DNA of 64,000 nucleotides, from positions 3,765,271 to 3,829,270 of the forward strand of contig NW_004624848.1 of assembly GCF_000247695.1 (NCBI RefSeq). Direction: 5' to 3'. Below, piece after piece: positions 23,501 through 35,500 of this stretch (its first letter is position 1; each line of letters begins with the position of its first letter). The notes beneath the pieces are model-generated. The model had not been told where the DNA came from and did not search any database. It saw nothing but the letters and a program-made list of their open reading frames with translations. This DNA comes from Heterocephalus glaber. Taxonomy: Eukaryota > Chordata > Mammalia > Rodentia > Bathyergidae. The translations under genes were made by a program, and so were the position numbers.

Positions 23501-26500
23501 CTGCTTGGCCTGATAATTTTGAACTTTGATCTGAAGAGCTAAGGGATAGGGAAACTTGTTAAAATAGATTAGGTGAAATAAATCGTACACACGTGTTTAA
23601 ATACTGCATTGTTTCTCTGGGGTAAGAAACCAGAAGTGGAAATAAGGACTGAAATGTATAATGGATGTTAGGAAATAGGAAGTGTTCAAATGGGAAGGGG
23701 AATAGGGGAGGAGGGAGGGACAAAAAAAGTGAAAGGAGAAGGAAAATGGAAACAAAGCTTCCGTACACAGGGAGGGGAGGGGGCTTGAGGGGAAGAAGGG
23801 ATAAAATAAAATAGAATTTATTTTAAAAACTTAGGGTTTTCTGAACATATCTTCTTATTCAAAGGGTTTTTTGGGAATTTTTTGAAAACAAAGTGCTGCT
23901 TTTGAGGATTTCTTAAGGTCTTAAAATCATTCTGTTGTTTGGGAACTGCAGTAAGATGTATCATCTATAATTTAGTTTGTCTATTAGATTAGCATGCTTA
24001 GTTTATTAATAATGAAATTCACCTGTTAATAATAACATCTACTCATTGAACTTTTAAGTGCTTCTTTTTTGTTGTGCTTAGAAATATAACTATGGGGCCG
24101 AGGATTTAGCTCAGTGGTTCTGCCACCTGCCTTGCAAGCGCAAGATCCCGAGTTTGATCCCTGGTACCAAAAAAAAAGAAAAAAGAAAAAGAAATACAAC
24201 TATGAACTAACCTTTAAGAAACCTTATATTTTTCAAGTGTTTAACAACAAAAAAGTACTGTTCAGTAAACAAATGTCACAATTGCATCTCGCTCGGATGT
24301 AATACTCTGTCAAACAGAGTGCTCAGGTTCAGAGCTGCACCACTGCCACCATCAAAAAACAAAAACAAACTTTAAATGAAGGTGGAGGGAAAATCTGAAT
24401 GCGCTCTATGCAGCTTTGACCACAGAGAACTTGGTGTGCAAACCCAACCTTGGAATGCCGCCTGGAAGTGGTCCTCCCTGCCAGAGCTGGACGTGGCTGC
24501 CACAGGGGTAGTGGCTCCTTCTCCTTCAGCAGCGTTGCCTGAGCACCTCACCGGGCAGCTCTCTAGGATTTCGGAGTGGTCAGTGCTCAGACAAATGTGG
24601 TCTAGTCTTGTGGAGTTTCCTGTCAGTACAGGAGAGACATAACTGACAGTGAAAGGCAGGCATGCACTTTTCACTGACGGAAGTAAAACATGGGCTGCTC
24701 GTGGAAAGAAAGCCCCTCTGAGGGGTGAGCATGAGTGCCAGGCGGGACGCATCAGTGGAGAGGTACATAGACAGCATCTAGGCACGAGGGTAGCCAGTGC
24801 AGGTCTGGGAGGCAGCAGGCTTTGCTGGTGGCCGTAGAAGGAATAGAAAGGTTCTTGTGAGGGAGGCTGGAAGGAAGGTGGGATGTAGCGAGGGGAGGTT
24901 GATGCAGGATGAACTCGGAGAGGAGGTGGAAGGCTGACAGCACGAGTTTGTTTTCTGTCGGATGGGAGTGTTTCCAACCACGCGCCTTTGATGGTGCCGC
25001 AGACATAGAAGAGGGTTGTCTGTGCCATCCTTCCCTGGGTGTCCCCTCTCAGACCAAGATGTGCGTGGCAGGCCAGAGCCAGCCCTGAGCATTTCTCCGG
25101 AGTCCTAAGGGTGGCACTTGCCTGCTATTATGACCACATTTCCCAGCAGACCTCAGAATTTTCTCCACTGAAGGAGCTGTAACTACTCTGAGTTCCTGAC
25201 GTTTGCACTTCCCTTCCCAGCAGAAAGGATGATCCTTGTGGCTGGCCACATTCTGTGGTTCTCTTGTTCTTTCCTTGGAGCTTTTGTTTGCTTCCTTTCC
25301 CTCAGCATGCGAGCTCCAGGCCCACTCACTCAGTCCGCTTGACAGTTCTGCCCCCAGCACCTTACAGAATGCCTGGTGCACAGTAGCTGCTCAGTGGACG
25401 GTTGAAGTAGAGGGCAGACGTGTCCATTCAAGCATCTGTGTAAGGGGAGTATTCAGGGACTCGCTGTGCCGGGTGGACCTCCAAGGTGCTCGCCCTTTGA
25501 GCATGGAAATCTCAGTCGAGGTGCTCTGTTCTCTGACCACTGATCAGAGTTTACCTCTGTCATCTCTGTTACTTAAAGAAAATCATAATAATTTTATTTT
25601 TGCAGGGGCTCCAGTCTGCACTCATTTATTCCATGAATATGAGATCATATAAGCACAATAAGTATTCACAGCAGAAAGTACACATAGAGCCAGAAGTCAT
25701 TCTTTTGGACAGGAGGATGAATATTGTGTGTTTGGAAATGGAGATCAGGAGACAGGATGTGGTGTGGAGGAAATAGCTAATTTGCCTCAAAATATAGAGT
25801 GAAGAAGTAGTCAAGAGGCAGAAATATAAACGTAAGCTTTATAATATGGCATTAGTTCCCAAGTTAATAATACGAAGGTGTGTTATATGGAACATGTTAT
25901 CAGAATCTGTACTCTGAGGAGTAATTTATTCTGTATTTGTAATGTGGGGTCTGGTGATTTTGCACTTGCCATAGCTGTGATCCTTATTTACTTTAATATG
26001 TTTTCCTTTATAATAAAGGTGTTTTCTTTTTTGTACCAGGGATCGAACTTGGGTCCTTGCGCTTGCACAGCAGGTGGTGAAACCACTGAGCTAAATCCCC
26101 GGCCCAAAGGGTGTTTTCTTTACAAAGAAATCTTTGTAAGACAAAATATAGTCTCCCCTGCTGGATATGACTGATAGAACCTGAAAATTTAGGTTATTTG
26201 CGTATATGTTTCCATTTTTCATTGTGTTAAAATACAGCGTGACATTTACTGTCTTACCATTTTTAATTTACGATTTAATGGTCTAAGTGCATGCATAAGC
26301 GCATTGGGCTCATTTCCTTCAAGTTTCAAATCTGCTTCTTCACAGCTTCACTGAGCAGCCTTTTGATCACACCCTTCCCCTCGCCGAGCTCCTCCGCATC
26401 CTCTTCCAGCAGTTATCAGCGCCGCTGGCTGCGGAGTCAGACGACGAGTTTGGAAAATGGCATCATCCCAAGGTGGTGAGTCGTGAGCATCCTCTTGCTG

Positions 26501-29500
26501 AGCATGGCGCTTCGAGGGTAGCCGAACAGGACCACAGGAGGCTGTGGCTGGCTGCTGTCAGTAGCTTCAGCTCAGCCTCAGTTTACAAGTTGAAAGTTTG
26601 AAGGAGAGAACAAATTAAAGCTTAGAAAAAAATTCTGGTTTAGAAGACACTGGGAAATACTGGGTAGTTGTGGCATGTTTGAACTGGATCTGGGTGTTCA
26701 ATTTAACCAAGTGATGTTCTCTCTTTAAATTGGATACCTTCCAAGTGTAGTTCTTGTAAGTAATAAAAGGATGAGGTCAATTTTTTCCTTTGGCTATCTG
26801 ATATTGATGTGGTATTTGAAAATATATGCCATGTTCTCTCTATTCATATTTTGGCATATTCTCTTGTAAAACTTAAATTCTTAAAGCAACGTGAATATGA
26901 TTTAAATAGCAGTGGCACCAAGTATTTCTACCTTCATTTCAGTTGATTTTGAATCTAAAGTTTAGTTCTATCCAAAATGCACATTTGTGTCATACCAGTA
27001 GCTTCCAAGCTCTTCTCATAACCCAAAAATTTTAAAGGAAGTTTCATGTGTAACTATACCAATTTACACGTCAACTAATTGATTGGGTGCATTGACTCTT
27101 AGTCAGCACGTGAGGGACTTGTGAGGTGGGTTCTGCCACACGCCTGCGTGCAAGTGTTTGTGGGCCAGTAGGGCGGACAGCATGTGCAGAAAAGGGGTGA
27201 GAAGGTGCTCCGCAGTAAGTGCTTCAGGGAGGCAGGCGCTGTGGACCGCAGAAGAGGGAGGAAGCACCGTGGTACCGTGGTGGCACTCGGAGCCCTTGTG
27301 GAAGAGATGGCAGTGGAAGGACCAGATGAGGCCAGAGGCTGGTGTCTTGCAGTCGGGGGAGCAAGTTACGGCTGCCTCGTCACTGAGAGGCTGCTGTTTT
27401 GGTCGGTAGACTGCGTGGAACGATAAGGACTGGGTGTGAGGCCGGTGCCTGGGTCTGCATGCCCTGGATGTGTGCTGGAACAAGCAGCCTGGATTCCAGG
27501 CCTTGCTCCCTCGCCTGCATTAGGGCAGTGTTACTGTCAGCCTGAGTGTTGTTGGGAGGATTCAGTGAGACACAAAGCCAGGTGGTTAGCTGGGACCCAG
27601 GACTCAGTGAGTAAGTCCTGGTCGTCACCGCTCACTGATGTCATTGTGCGGCGCTCAGCGGTTGGCACTGCCACCATCCCCACGGTGATGTGCCAGCTTC
27701 TGGAAAAGACGGCCTAAAAACCTTCCCTTTAGACAGCTCTTCCCAGAAAATGCACTTCCATCCCTCCAGATTTACATCTCAGGTTGAATCTACTATTTTA
27801 CCAACCCACTCCTCTGAAACTTCGAACTCTGATTTGAGCCCTGGCGCTGGGAACCATGGCGCCCCCTATTGGATGGCTGCCGGAGGTGTCCTTTGTCCAG
27901 AGCGCCTGGGTACAGCCAGGCTGGGGGCCACAGAGGGCGATGTTCAGAGAGCAGGAGTAAAATCAAAAGTCTTGTCTTAGAAATCACAATAAAAGGGGCC
28001 GGGGTGTAGCTCAGCGGCACTGCGCCTGCCTCGGAAGCACGAGGTCCAGAGTTCCATCCCCGGTACCGAAAAAGATCACAATAGACTAGAAAAGCAGAGA
28101 CAATAATGACGTTTAATAACAATATAAATTTACAAATTAAAAAATATTTTTGGCCTCGTAATGTTACTTAGTACAGTGAGTGATAGATAATACCTAGATC
28201 TGTTTATCGTAAGATTTTTAGGCTTTCGTGAAGATTCATTTGTTAGGTCATCAGAATGTGTACTTTAGCAGCTTGGCTTTCTGTCGGTATTGAAAATGAC
28301 ATTAGTACTCCTGGCAAATGCAAGTTGATAAGTAATTTTGGGATGCTTTTCTTAGAGAAGGGTCTTCTAGCTGGGGCCGTGTCCCTGGAGCTTTGTGGGC
28401 TGTGACAACACTGTGATAAATGTCTGATAAATTTCAGAATACGAGTTTTAGTACTTTTAGATCAAATGATTCTTTTTTTTTTTTTTTTGGTACCAGGGAT
28501 CAAACTCAAGACCTTGCACTTTCGAGGCAGGTGGCGGAACCACTGAGCTAAATCCCAGGCCCTAGAACAGTTTTTCTAAAAAGATTTGATTCCTCACAAA
28601 TTCATTTTGTATAAGTCTGAATTTAATTGTAGATATAAATTTATGTGAATTACATTTCCTGTAATTGTGGATATCTTACAAGAAACTAAGAGACCTCATG
28701 AGTTGTACATTTCAAAATGCCTGTTTTTGCTGTCACTGCGTCTTCAGATGTGAGGAAACATTCGTTTAAACATGGTTTTCCTCATTAACAATTCACCTGT
28801 CTGAATCTTAACGTGAGAGCCGTGTTTTCTGCCCAGAGCAATAGTCATTACATTCAAACTCTCTTTCTGCACTTGCAAGTATTTGCTTTGTAGTGTTGGG
28901 ACAGTTTTCGGAACTGAGAAGTCTGGTAGCTCCCGACACGCCTCTGGAGGCTGCTCCTGGCCGCGGGTCGGGAGGTGAAGTGTGTGCAGACTGACCGGAG
29001 AGGCTCAAGTGGGAGGCGAGTCGGCCGGAGCCCTCCCTGCGGCTCCTCTCTGCTTCCTTTCTGCAGCTGCTGTCAGCCTCGCTTGCTCGGGCCCGTGGCC
29101 CGGCCTCCCTGATAGCAGGCCTGTGTCTGATGCCAGGCTCAGGCCTGAGCCCACTGGGTTCCAACCGCTGCCTCCTATCTCCAGTGCTCGTGTGCATGTT
29201 TCATGACGCTTCAGGCTGCACTCAGCGCGCAAGCTCAAGGATGCAGTCGTTAGGGTTCAGCGTGCCAGCCGCAGAGCACTGCGCAAAACCATGTCCTGCC
29301 AGAGCTGTTCAGTGCTGCGATCAGAGTGCAGCGTTCTGAGCTGATGCAGTGCTCAGAAAGATCTGTGTCTCCGTGTCGGTGGTCACGGGTACATGGGTAA
29401 GAAAATTAGTTTCTTATGCTTGAGACAAAAGAGTGGGTATCAAAAATAGTGATCCTGGCTTTGAGAGAAAACTCGGGTCAGGCAGGGCAGTCAGTGGTTA

Positions 29501-32500
29501 CCAGCCGGCCCCACCCTGAGCTCATGCACAGGGCGCAGAGCTTTGGTGTCCGGAGGGGTGGGAGGGGTGGGCTGGACCGGCACCAGCCCCACTGCCAGTA
29601 GGGAGCGGGCCTCGAGGCCATCCCTTAGCGAGGCTGTTGAAACCCTGGAGGAGCAGGGATGGCATCCCAGGAAGCCTTCCGATTTCATTTTAGTCTTTTT
29701 CTTGTGGTACTGAGGATTGAACCCAGGGCTGACTTGCATTGTGGAATTGAACAAACTGTATAATGTTGCTGATGAGATGTTCTCCGACGTTCTTTGTTCT
29801 TTGACGGCCCTGTCGATTTCATGTGGTCCCGTGTCATACACAGATAGGTTCAGCGTAAGTTCAGAGCTGACAGAACACTTGGGCTAACTAGTCTTCTTAT
29901 CACTTACACACTGTTGAAATGTAATGAAAAATCAATTTTGGCTTTAATTATTGATGATATTTAGGTACTTATACTGTACATAAATGCATATTCATGTCTA
30001 CAGAATTCTGTTTGCTTTCTTTATAAGAAACAAATTGGGTGTGTACTGTGGTCTCTCCTTGCCTGGAAGCCTGGCCGCTGAGCTGACTGCAGTCCTGCCC
30101 TGTTCTCTTGGTCAGGGTGGGCTGGTCACTTCCGCCCCAGCGATGAGCTGTGGTCCTGAGCGGCACTAGCCTCCAGGGTTAGCTGCAGAGCAGCCGAGCG
30201 GCTTCCCTGGGGACTGGGGGCCAGGAGGCAGTGCAGTATTTGGGAGTGTCCTCAAATCTTTGAAGCATTTCAAACACCTTTACTGTGGAATGATACTCAG
30301 AGATCCCGTGTGACCTGATTTATCCTTCAGCCTCCAGTAAGAGGGTTGTCAAAGTGAGTGTCCCACGGCTGTGCAGGTATAGCAGAATTCCAGCAGGTGG
30401 CGCTGCCTGCTGTGTTAAGACCCGCGGCGGAATGGATTTAAGAGAAGTGAGGAGCTCAGTGTTTATCATAATTAGATATTAAAGAGGTTGGCCTAAAATA
30501 GTGGACTGATACGGTCATTTTACTTCTGGGAAAGGAGAAATAGGAGATATCAAAGAAGAAAAGATTTACAAGCAAGTCTTTTTTTTGTTCTTTTTGGTAC
30601 CAGGGATCGAACTCCGGACCTTGTGCTTGCAAGGCAGGTAGTAGAACCACTGAGTTAAATCCCTGGCCCCAAGCAAGTCTTTTGATGGAAGCTCAGAAGA
30701 AATTTTTCTTTTTTAAAAAACAGAACAGAGGGCCGGGGATTTAGCTCAGTGGTTCTACTACCTGCTGTGCAAGTGCAAGGACCCGAGTTCGATCCCTGGT
30801 ACCAAAAAAAAAGAACAGAAATAAAGTAATGCAAGAAAATGAAGTCTTAATATAGATACTCTGAAAAAGAGAGTGAGGCATTGAATGAATTGATGTGGAT
30901 TCTCAGAGATTCTTGTGAGTGTTTTCTGGTGATTACACTGGGGTTCTCAGAGACAACAGTGGATGATAGGAGCGAGGCACAGCACTCAGAAGAGCACCTG
31001 CGGGTCGTGTGTGCAGTGAGGGCTCCCAGACACATCACCTGGGTCCCCACGGCCGAGCCTCGTGTGACATCAAGCAGCATACACCTCTGAGGTTAGGACA
31101 AGACATCTGTCTCCTTTCCTTTAAAAATAGCTTTCTTGGGGCTGGGGATTTAGCTCAGTGGCGCCACCCCTGCCTCGAAAGCACAAGGTCCTAAGTTTGA
31201 TTCCCCGTACTGAAAAAAAAAAAAAAGCTTTCTTAAATGTAAAAGTTTTCTGTATGTGTGTTCAATAAAATCAAGATAGAGTTGAAATCACAGGGACATT
31301 GTAGTCTGTGAGTGGAGTAAGAAATAGGAAGACCAAGGGTAGGAGGCAACTGTTTCCAGTTCCACCCAGCATAAGTGAGTGCTGTATCGTAATTTGTAGA
31401 AGAGAAAACCAAGGCCAGATGTGGTGGTGCCCACCTGTAATCCCCACAGCTCAGGAGGCTGAGGCAGGAAGACTGCAAGTTCAAGTCCAGCCTGGGCAAC
31501 TTAGTGAGACTCTGTCTCCAAAATATCCTAAGGCTGGGAGGACACCTCAGCACTTCCTGGGTTCAATCCCAGTACCGGAGAAACAAAACAAAGCAAAGCA
31601 CCTGGAGGAAGCAGCACCTTCCTGTGTTTGGTAGAGACCCGAGGCTGCCTGGCAGGGCTCGTGAGGAAGAGAAGAGGCCTTGCCTGCCCCTGTGTGCCAG
31701 GCTAGGCACTTTCCTTTGCAGTGTGGTATGTTCTTTGCTTTGCTGTTTTTGTAGAACAGAATAAGTTATTTCTTTTGTTTTCGCCCTTGCTGTTAATAGC
31801 CATGTGGTAGCGATGCTGGCTTTTTACTGTGGTAAAGTAAGAGACAAGGTTAAGCCATAATCGTGAGGCCTATCCCTTCAGACAAATTGATGCATGCTCA
31901 CAGTTTATTGGCTTCATGGGCGTCTTGTCATAGAAGCGGAGTCTCTCCAAAGAATCTTGCATTTTTTGAGCATTTGACTGTAACAAAAGAAAGGTGAGGC
32001 TTTCTACTTGTGGGATTTTCTAGAGAGCTCAGTTGGTTACAGTGCTTAATCTGAGGATTTAGAGGAGTAATTTCATCTGGTGGTTTGAAGAGCCTGGGAA
32101 AGTTAGTCTACCGGTAACGTCTTCCGACCTGTGTCCGTGTTGAGCAGAACACTGTGTAGGAACCTTGCTTTTGTGGCTTTCTTTCTCATCCGTTGGTATC
32201 TGTCAACCAAAACAACAGGCCTGTGTCTGAGTGAATAGGTGTTTCACACCCCTTCCAAATGCCACCAGTCTGACATAAAATGATCCAGGAGAAACAGGTG
32301 AGGGTCTAACATGAGGATGTGTAAGCTAACTTTGGTTTTCACTGGAGATTGTTTTCATATTAAGATAGTAATGTGTCATTTTCACGACAGGGAGTCAGAA
32401 GAGAATGAGTAAGTGGTAGATACATGTGAGTGTTGACTTGAGTGTGACTCGCCGACTCACAGCGACTTCTCAAACTTATTTTCCTCCAGGTCAACTGATG

Positions 32501-35500
32501 AGACATTCAGCTTGGCTGAGGAAACCTGTAGTTCTAATCCAGCCATAGTTAGGAGGAAGAAAATTGCCATAAGCATCATCTTTTCCCTCTGTGAGAGAGA
32601 AGAAGCCCAGCGGAATTTCCAGGACTTCTTTTTTTCTCATTTTCCCCTGTTTGAATCTCACATGAACAGGTTGAAGAGTGCAATTGAAAAGGTAATACGG
32701 TTATCATCCAGTGTCCACAGGGACATGGCTGGGGCCTTTAAAGCCAGTGGAACCCTGGTGTAGGTGTCAAGTCACTTTCCTGAGAAGGCCGTCATCCCTC
32801 GAAGTGACAGTGATGGACCCCTAGGGATACTGTGCTCTGGGAGGGGAGACTGCTGCCTTCCGAGGACTGCTCAGTCGGGCGGTGTTCTGTTGGAGAAGGC
32901 CTGTAGGCAAGTTGGGAAGGCGGGGCGTCTGCTCAGACCGTGACTTGTACCTCCTTCCCCCAGGCCATGGTCTCCTGTAGGAAGATAGCAGAGTCCAGTC
33001 TCCGCGTCCAGGTCTATGTCAACCGCCTGATGGAAGCACTGGGAGAATTCAGGTAAAGCTCAGAGTTCGGCAGATCCAGCGGGCCTTGATGAGCAGCAAC
33101 AGGGGTGATGGGAGGATTTGGTGCTGACAGGGTCAGTCCACACTTCCAGATAGGTCTGCACTGAATGCCCTGAAAAATTAAGTCATCCAGTACGAAGTGC
33201 CCTCGCTGCTGCCCACGGACAGAACTCGTACCAGGTGTGACTTGCAGGTCCTTCCGGTCTCAGTCACGTCATCCTGGCAAAGCCCTAAGGGTCAGCGCGA
33301 CTGCCTGCATGCACAGAAGCGGACACCCGAGGCGCTTGTTCCGAATGCCCACGAGGAGCCCGTGTCGCAGTCACAGGTGTTCCTGCACTCTAACGGGCGA
33401 TTGCCATATTGGCAGTGGTGTCCAGAGTCACGCGCTGCTGTGGGTGGGATCCCGCCTACCGTGTGAGCTGGCCCCGTGGCACCGCTTCCCAGAGCGTCTC
33501 CGAGCGTGGCGTGGGATGCACTCCAGAGCAGGTGCGCGGGCCGAGCAGAACTTACGCACAGAACCTCAGCTCATCTGTGTGATGCCTAGGGTACCTGCTG
33601 TTGAGCTGGGAAGGAGGCCACTGCCCTCTTGGGGTGCGGTCATATGTAGGGCACTCAGGCAGTGCGTCAGGCATGATTGAGACTTCAGCCACATGCGTGA
33701 GGAACGTGCAGCAGCTTGTGTGAGCAGCACTGGGCTGGCCACTGGCTGCGCTGCGGTTGGACTCAAAGCTGGCTCGTGCCTGTGGCCCCAGCAGCAGTTT
33801 GATGACAGTGGTAGTGTTTCAGAGGTCAAGACACTGAAAGTACAGAACCAGCACAGGGCAAGTAGCACCTCCAGAAGTGGAGACAGCGTGGTGCCAGTAT
33901 TTAGACACCTCAGTGCCAGGCAGTGTGGGTCGCAGTGCCATGTAGCCGTAGCTTGGCATTGCTCCCTAACTCCACAGATAGTGTCTTTTTTTGCCAAGGT
34001 GGAATTCTGCTGTATCCCAATCCTTTCTGGCTCACAGTTAGAAAATTCCCATTTAGCTTGATTTGTGAAGAGCGAATGCATATCTCTGAATTTATAAGAG
34101 ATGCGTTGGCCTTAACTTTTTTTTTTTGGCACTGAGAATCGAACTCAGGGCTTGGCACTTGTCAGGCAGGCACTGTGCCGGTGAGCTACATCCCTGGCCT
34201 GATATAATGACTTTCATTCAGTGGAAATCCTAAGTACACCGCTGTACTCTTTGGGAGATGCTCAAGTCCCGTAACTAAGAGTAGATCCCCGTGTGCCCAC
34301 CCGGCATTGAGACCCGAATTGTCACCCTGACCTGCCGTTGTCTCCAGCCTGTAGCCCAGTGTCTCTAGGGCTTCCTGTGAGAAGTGAGCTTACAGTCTGG
34401 TGCAGTGGTGGCGAACCTGTGGCACAGGTGCTCAGCAGACTGTATCGTTGAAAGCTCAAAGAGGCTCACCATCATTGGTCTGCAGTGTAATAACGGGAGA
34501 GCCATTTGTGTAGGTTCTTCCCTCTAAAAAGAATGGGGTGGTTGGTGTACAGAACCAAAGCATTAACCAGAAATCGGGAGGGTTGGGTTGCCTTTGGCTG
34601 TTTCCCATATAACATCTACTTTCTTTCTCTCTGCATTTCCTTACTATAAAAATGGTATGTGATGCCACGCAGATACATACAATTTTTATGTTTTATGAGC
34701 AGGTCAAAAAAGTAAATTAAAGCCAGGTATATTGGCACACACCTATAATCTCGACACTCTGAGAGGCTGAAGCAGGAAGATCATAAGTTTGAGCCCAGAC
34801 TGGGCAATTTAGCATCTTAGCAAGACCCTACCTCAAAAATTAAAAGGCTGATGGGCTGGGGATTTAGCTCAGTGGTTCCGCGGCCTGCCTCGCAAGTGGA
34901 AGGACCCAAGTTCTATCCCCAGTACCAAAAAAAAATTAAAGGGTTGAGTGTACAGCCCAGTATAAAGGCCCTGGGTTCAATCCTCAGTACTGCAAAAATA
35001 AAAATAAAATAAAATGATAAAATAAATTTAAATGGTTTTAAATGATTTTTAAATGGTTGTAGGTTCTGACGCAGGGCGTTGTGGAAATACATTGTTCTTT
35101 ACATTGCTGTCTTGGACCTGGGTTGGCACACCTTTTCTGTAAGGTTATCTGTCAAAACTACTCACCTTTGACATTGTTCTGCAGCGGCATTCACAGGCAG
35201 TGTGAGTGAGCATGTTTGTGTCCCAGGAAGAGATTGTTCACCATGCCGGTGGCGGTTGGACTTGGCCTGTCGCCACAGTTTACCAGCCTGTCTGTGGATG
35301 CTGTAGTGTGCATGGCCTGCTCCTGCACCCTGCTGTGCCAGACTCACCCAGAATTACATTGTGACAGCGTTGCGGGTCCTCTCTCTTTTCACAGGGGGAC
35401 TATCTGGAATTTATATTCTGTTCCAAGGATAGCTGAACCCGTGTGGCTTGCCATGATGTCGAGCACTTTGGAGAAATCCCAGCTCTGCCAGCGCTTTCTC

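Larger units (their letters stand above)
22017..26345 (+). other. FNIP2: FNIP2 intron 7
   Basis: Contains a minus-strand B1 (23.38-23.51 kb), a purine-rich repeat shared with 47.4 kb (23.64-23.82 kb), an ID with target duplication (24.09-24.19 kb) and an ID at 26.03-26.1 kb. The 24.3-25.6 kb part has long but unrecognised open frames on both strands and shows no gene-like conservation that I can see. Confidence 0.8.
26476..32489 (+). other. FNIP2: FNIP2 intron 8
   Basis: About 6 kb. It holds ID SINEs at 28.0, 28.5, 30.6 (minus), 30.73 and 31.14 kb and a B1-ID composite at 31.41-31.59 kb. A moderately GC-rich patch at 28.9-29.3 kb shows no exon I recognise. Nothing else is supported between 26.5 and 27.9 kb or 31.6 and 32.45 kb. 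Confidence 0.8.
33053..35394 (+). other. FNIP2: FNIP2 intron 10
   Basis: Contains a minus-strand ID relic (34.12-34.2 kb), a possible hAT-type transposon fragment (34.4 kb) and a B1-ID composite interrupted by a younger ID (34.72-35.02 kb). The 33.2-33.6 kb part has several CpG sites but no recognisable exon. Confidence 0.8.

Noticed and set aside
24372..25028. 218-codon minus-strand open frame in intron 7
   Set aside because: No recognisable domain, no splice context, and the composition is that of ordinary intron; length alone is not enough.
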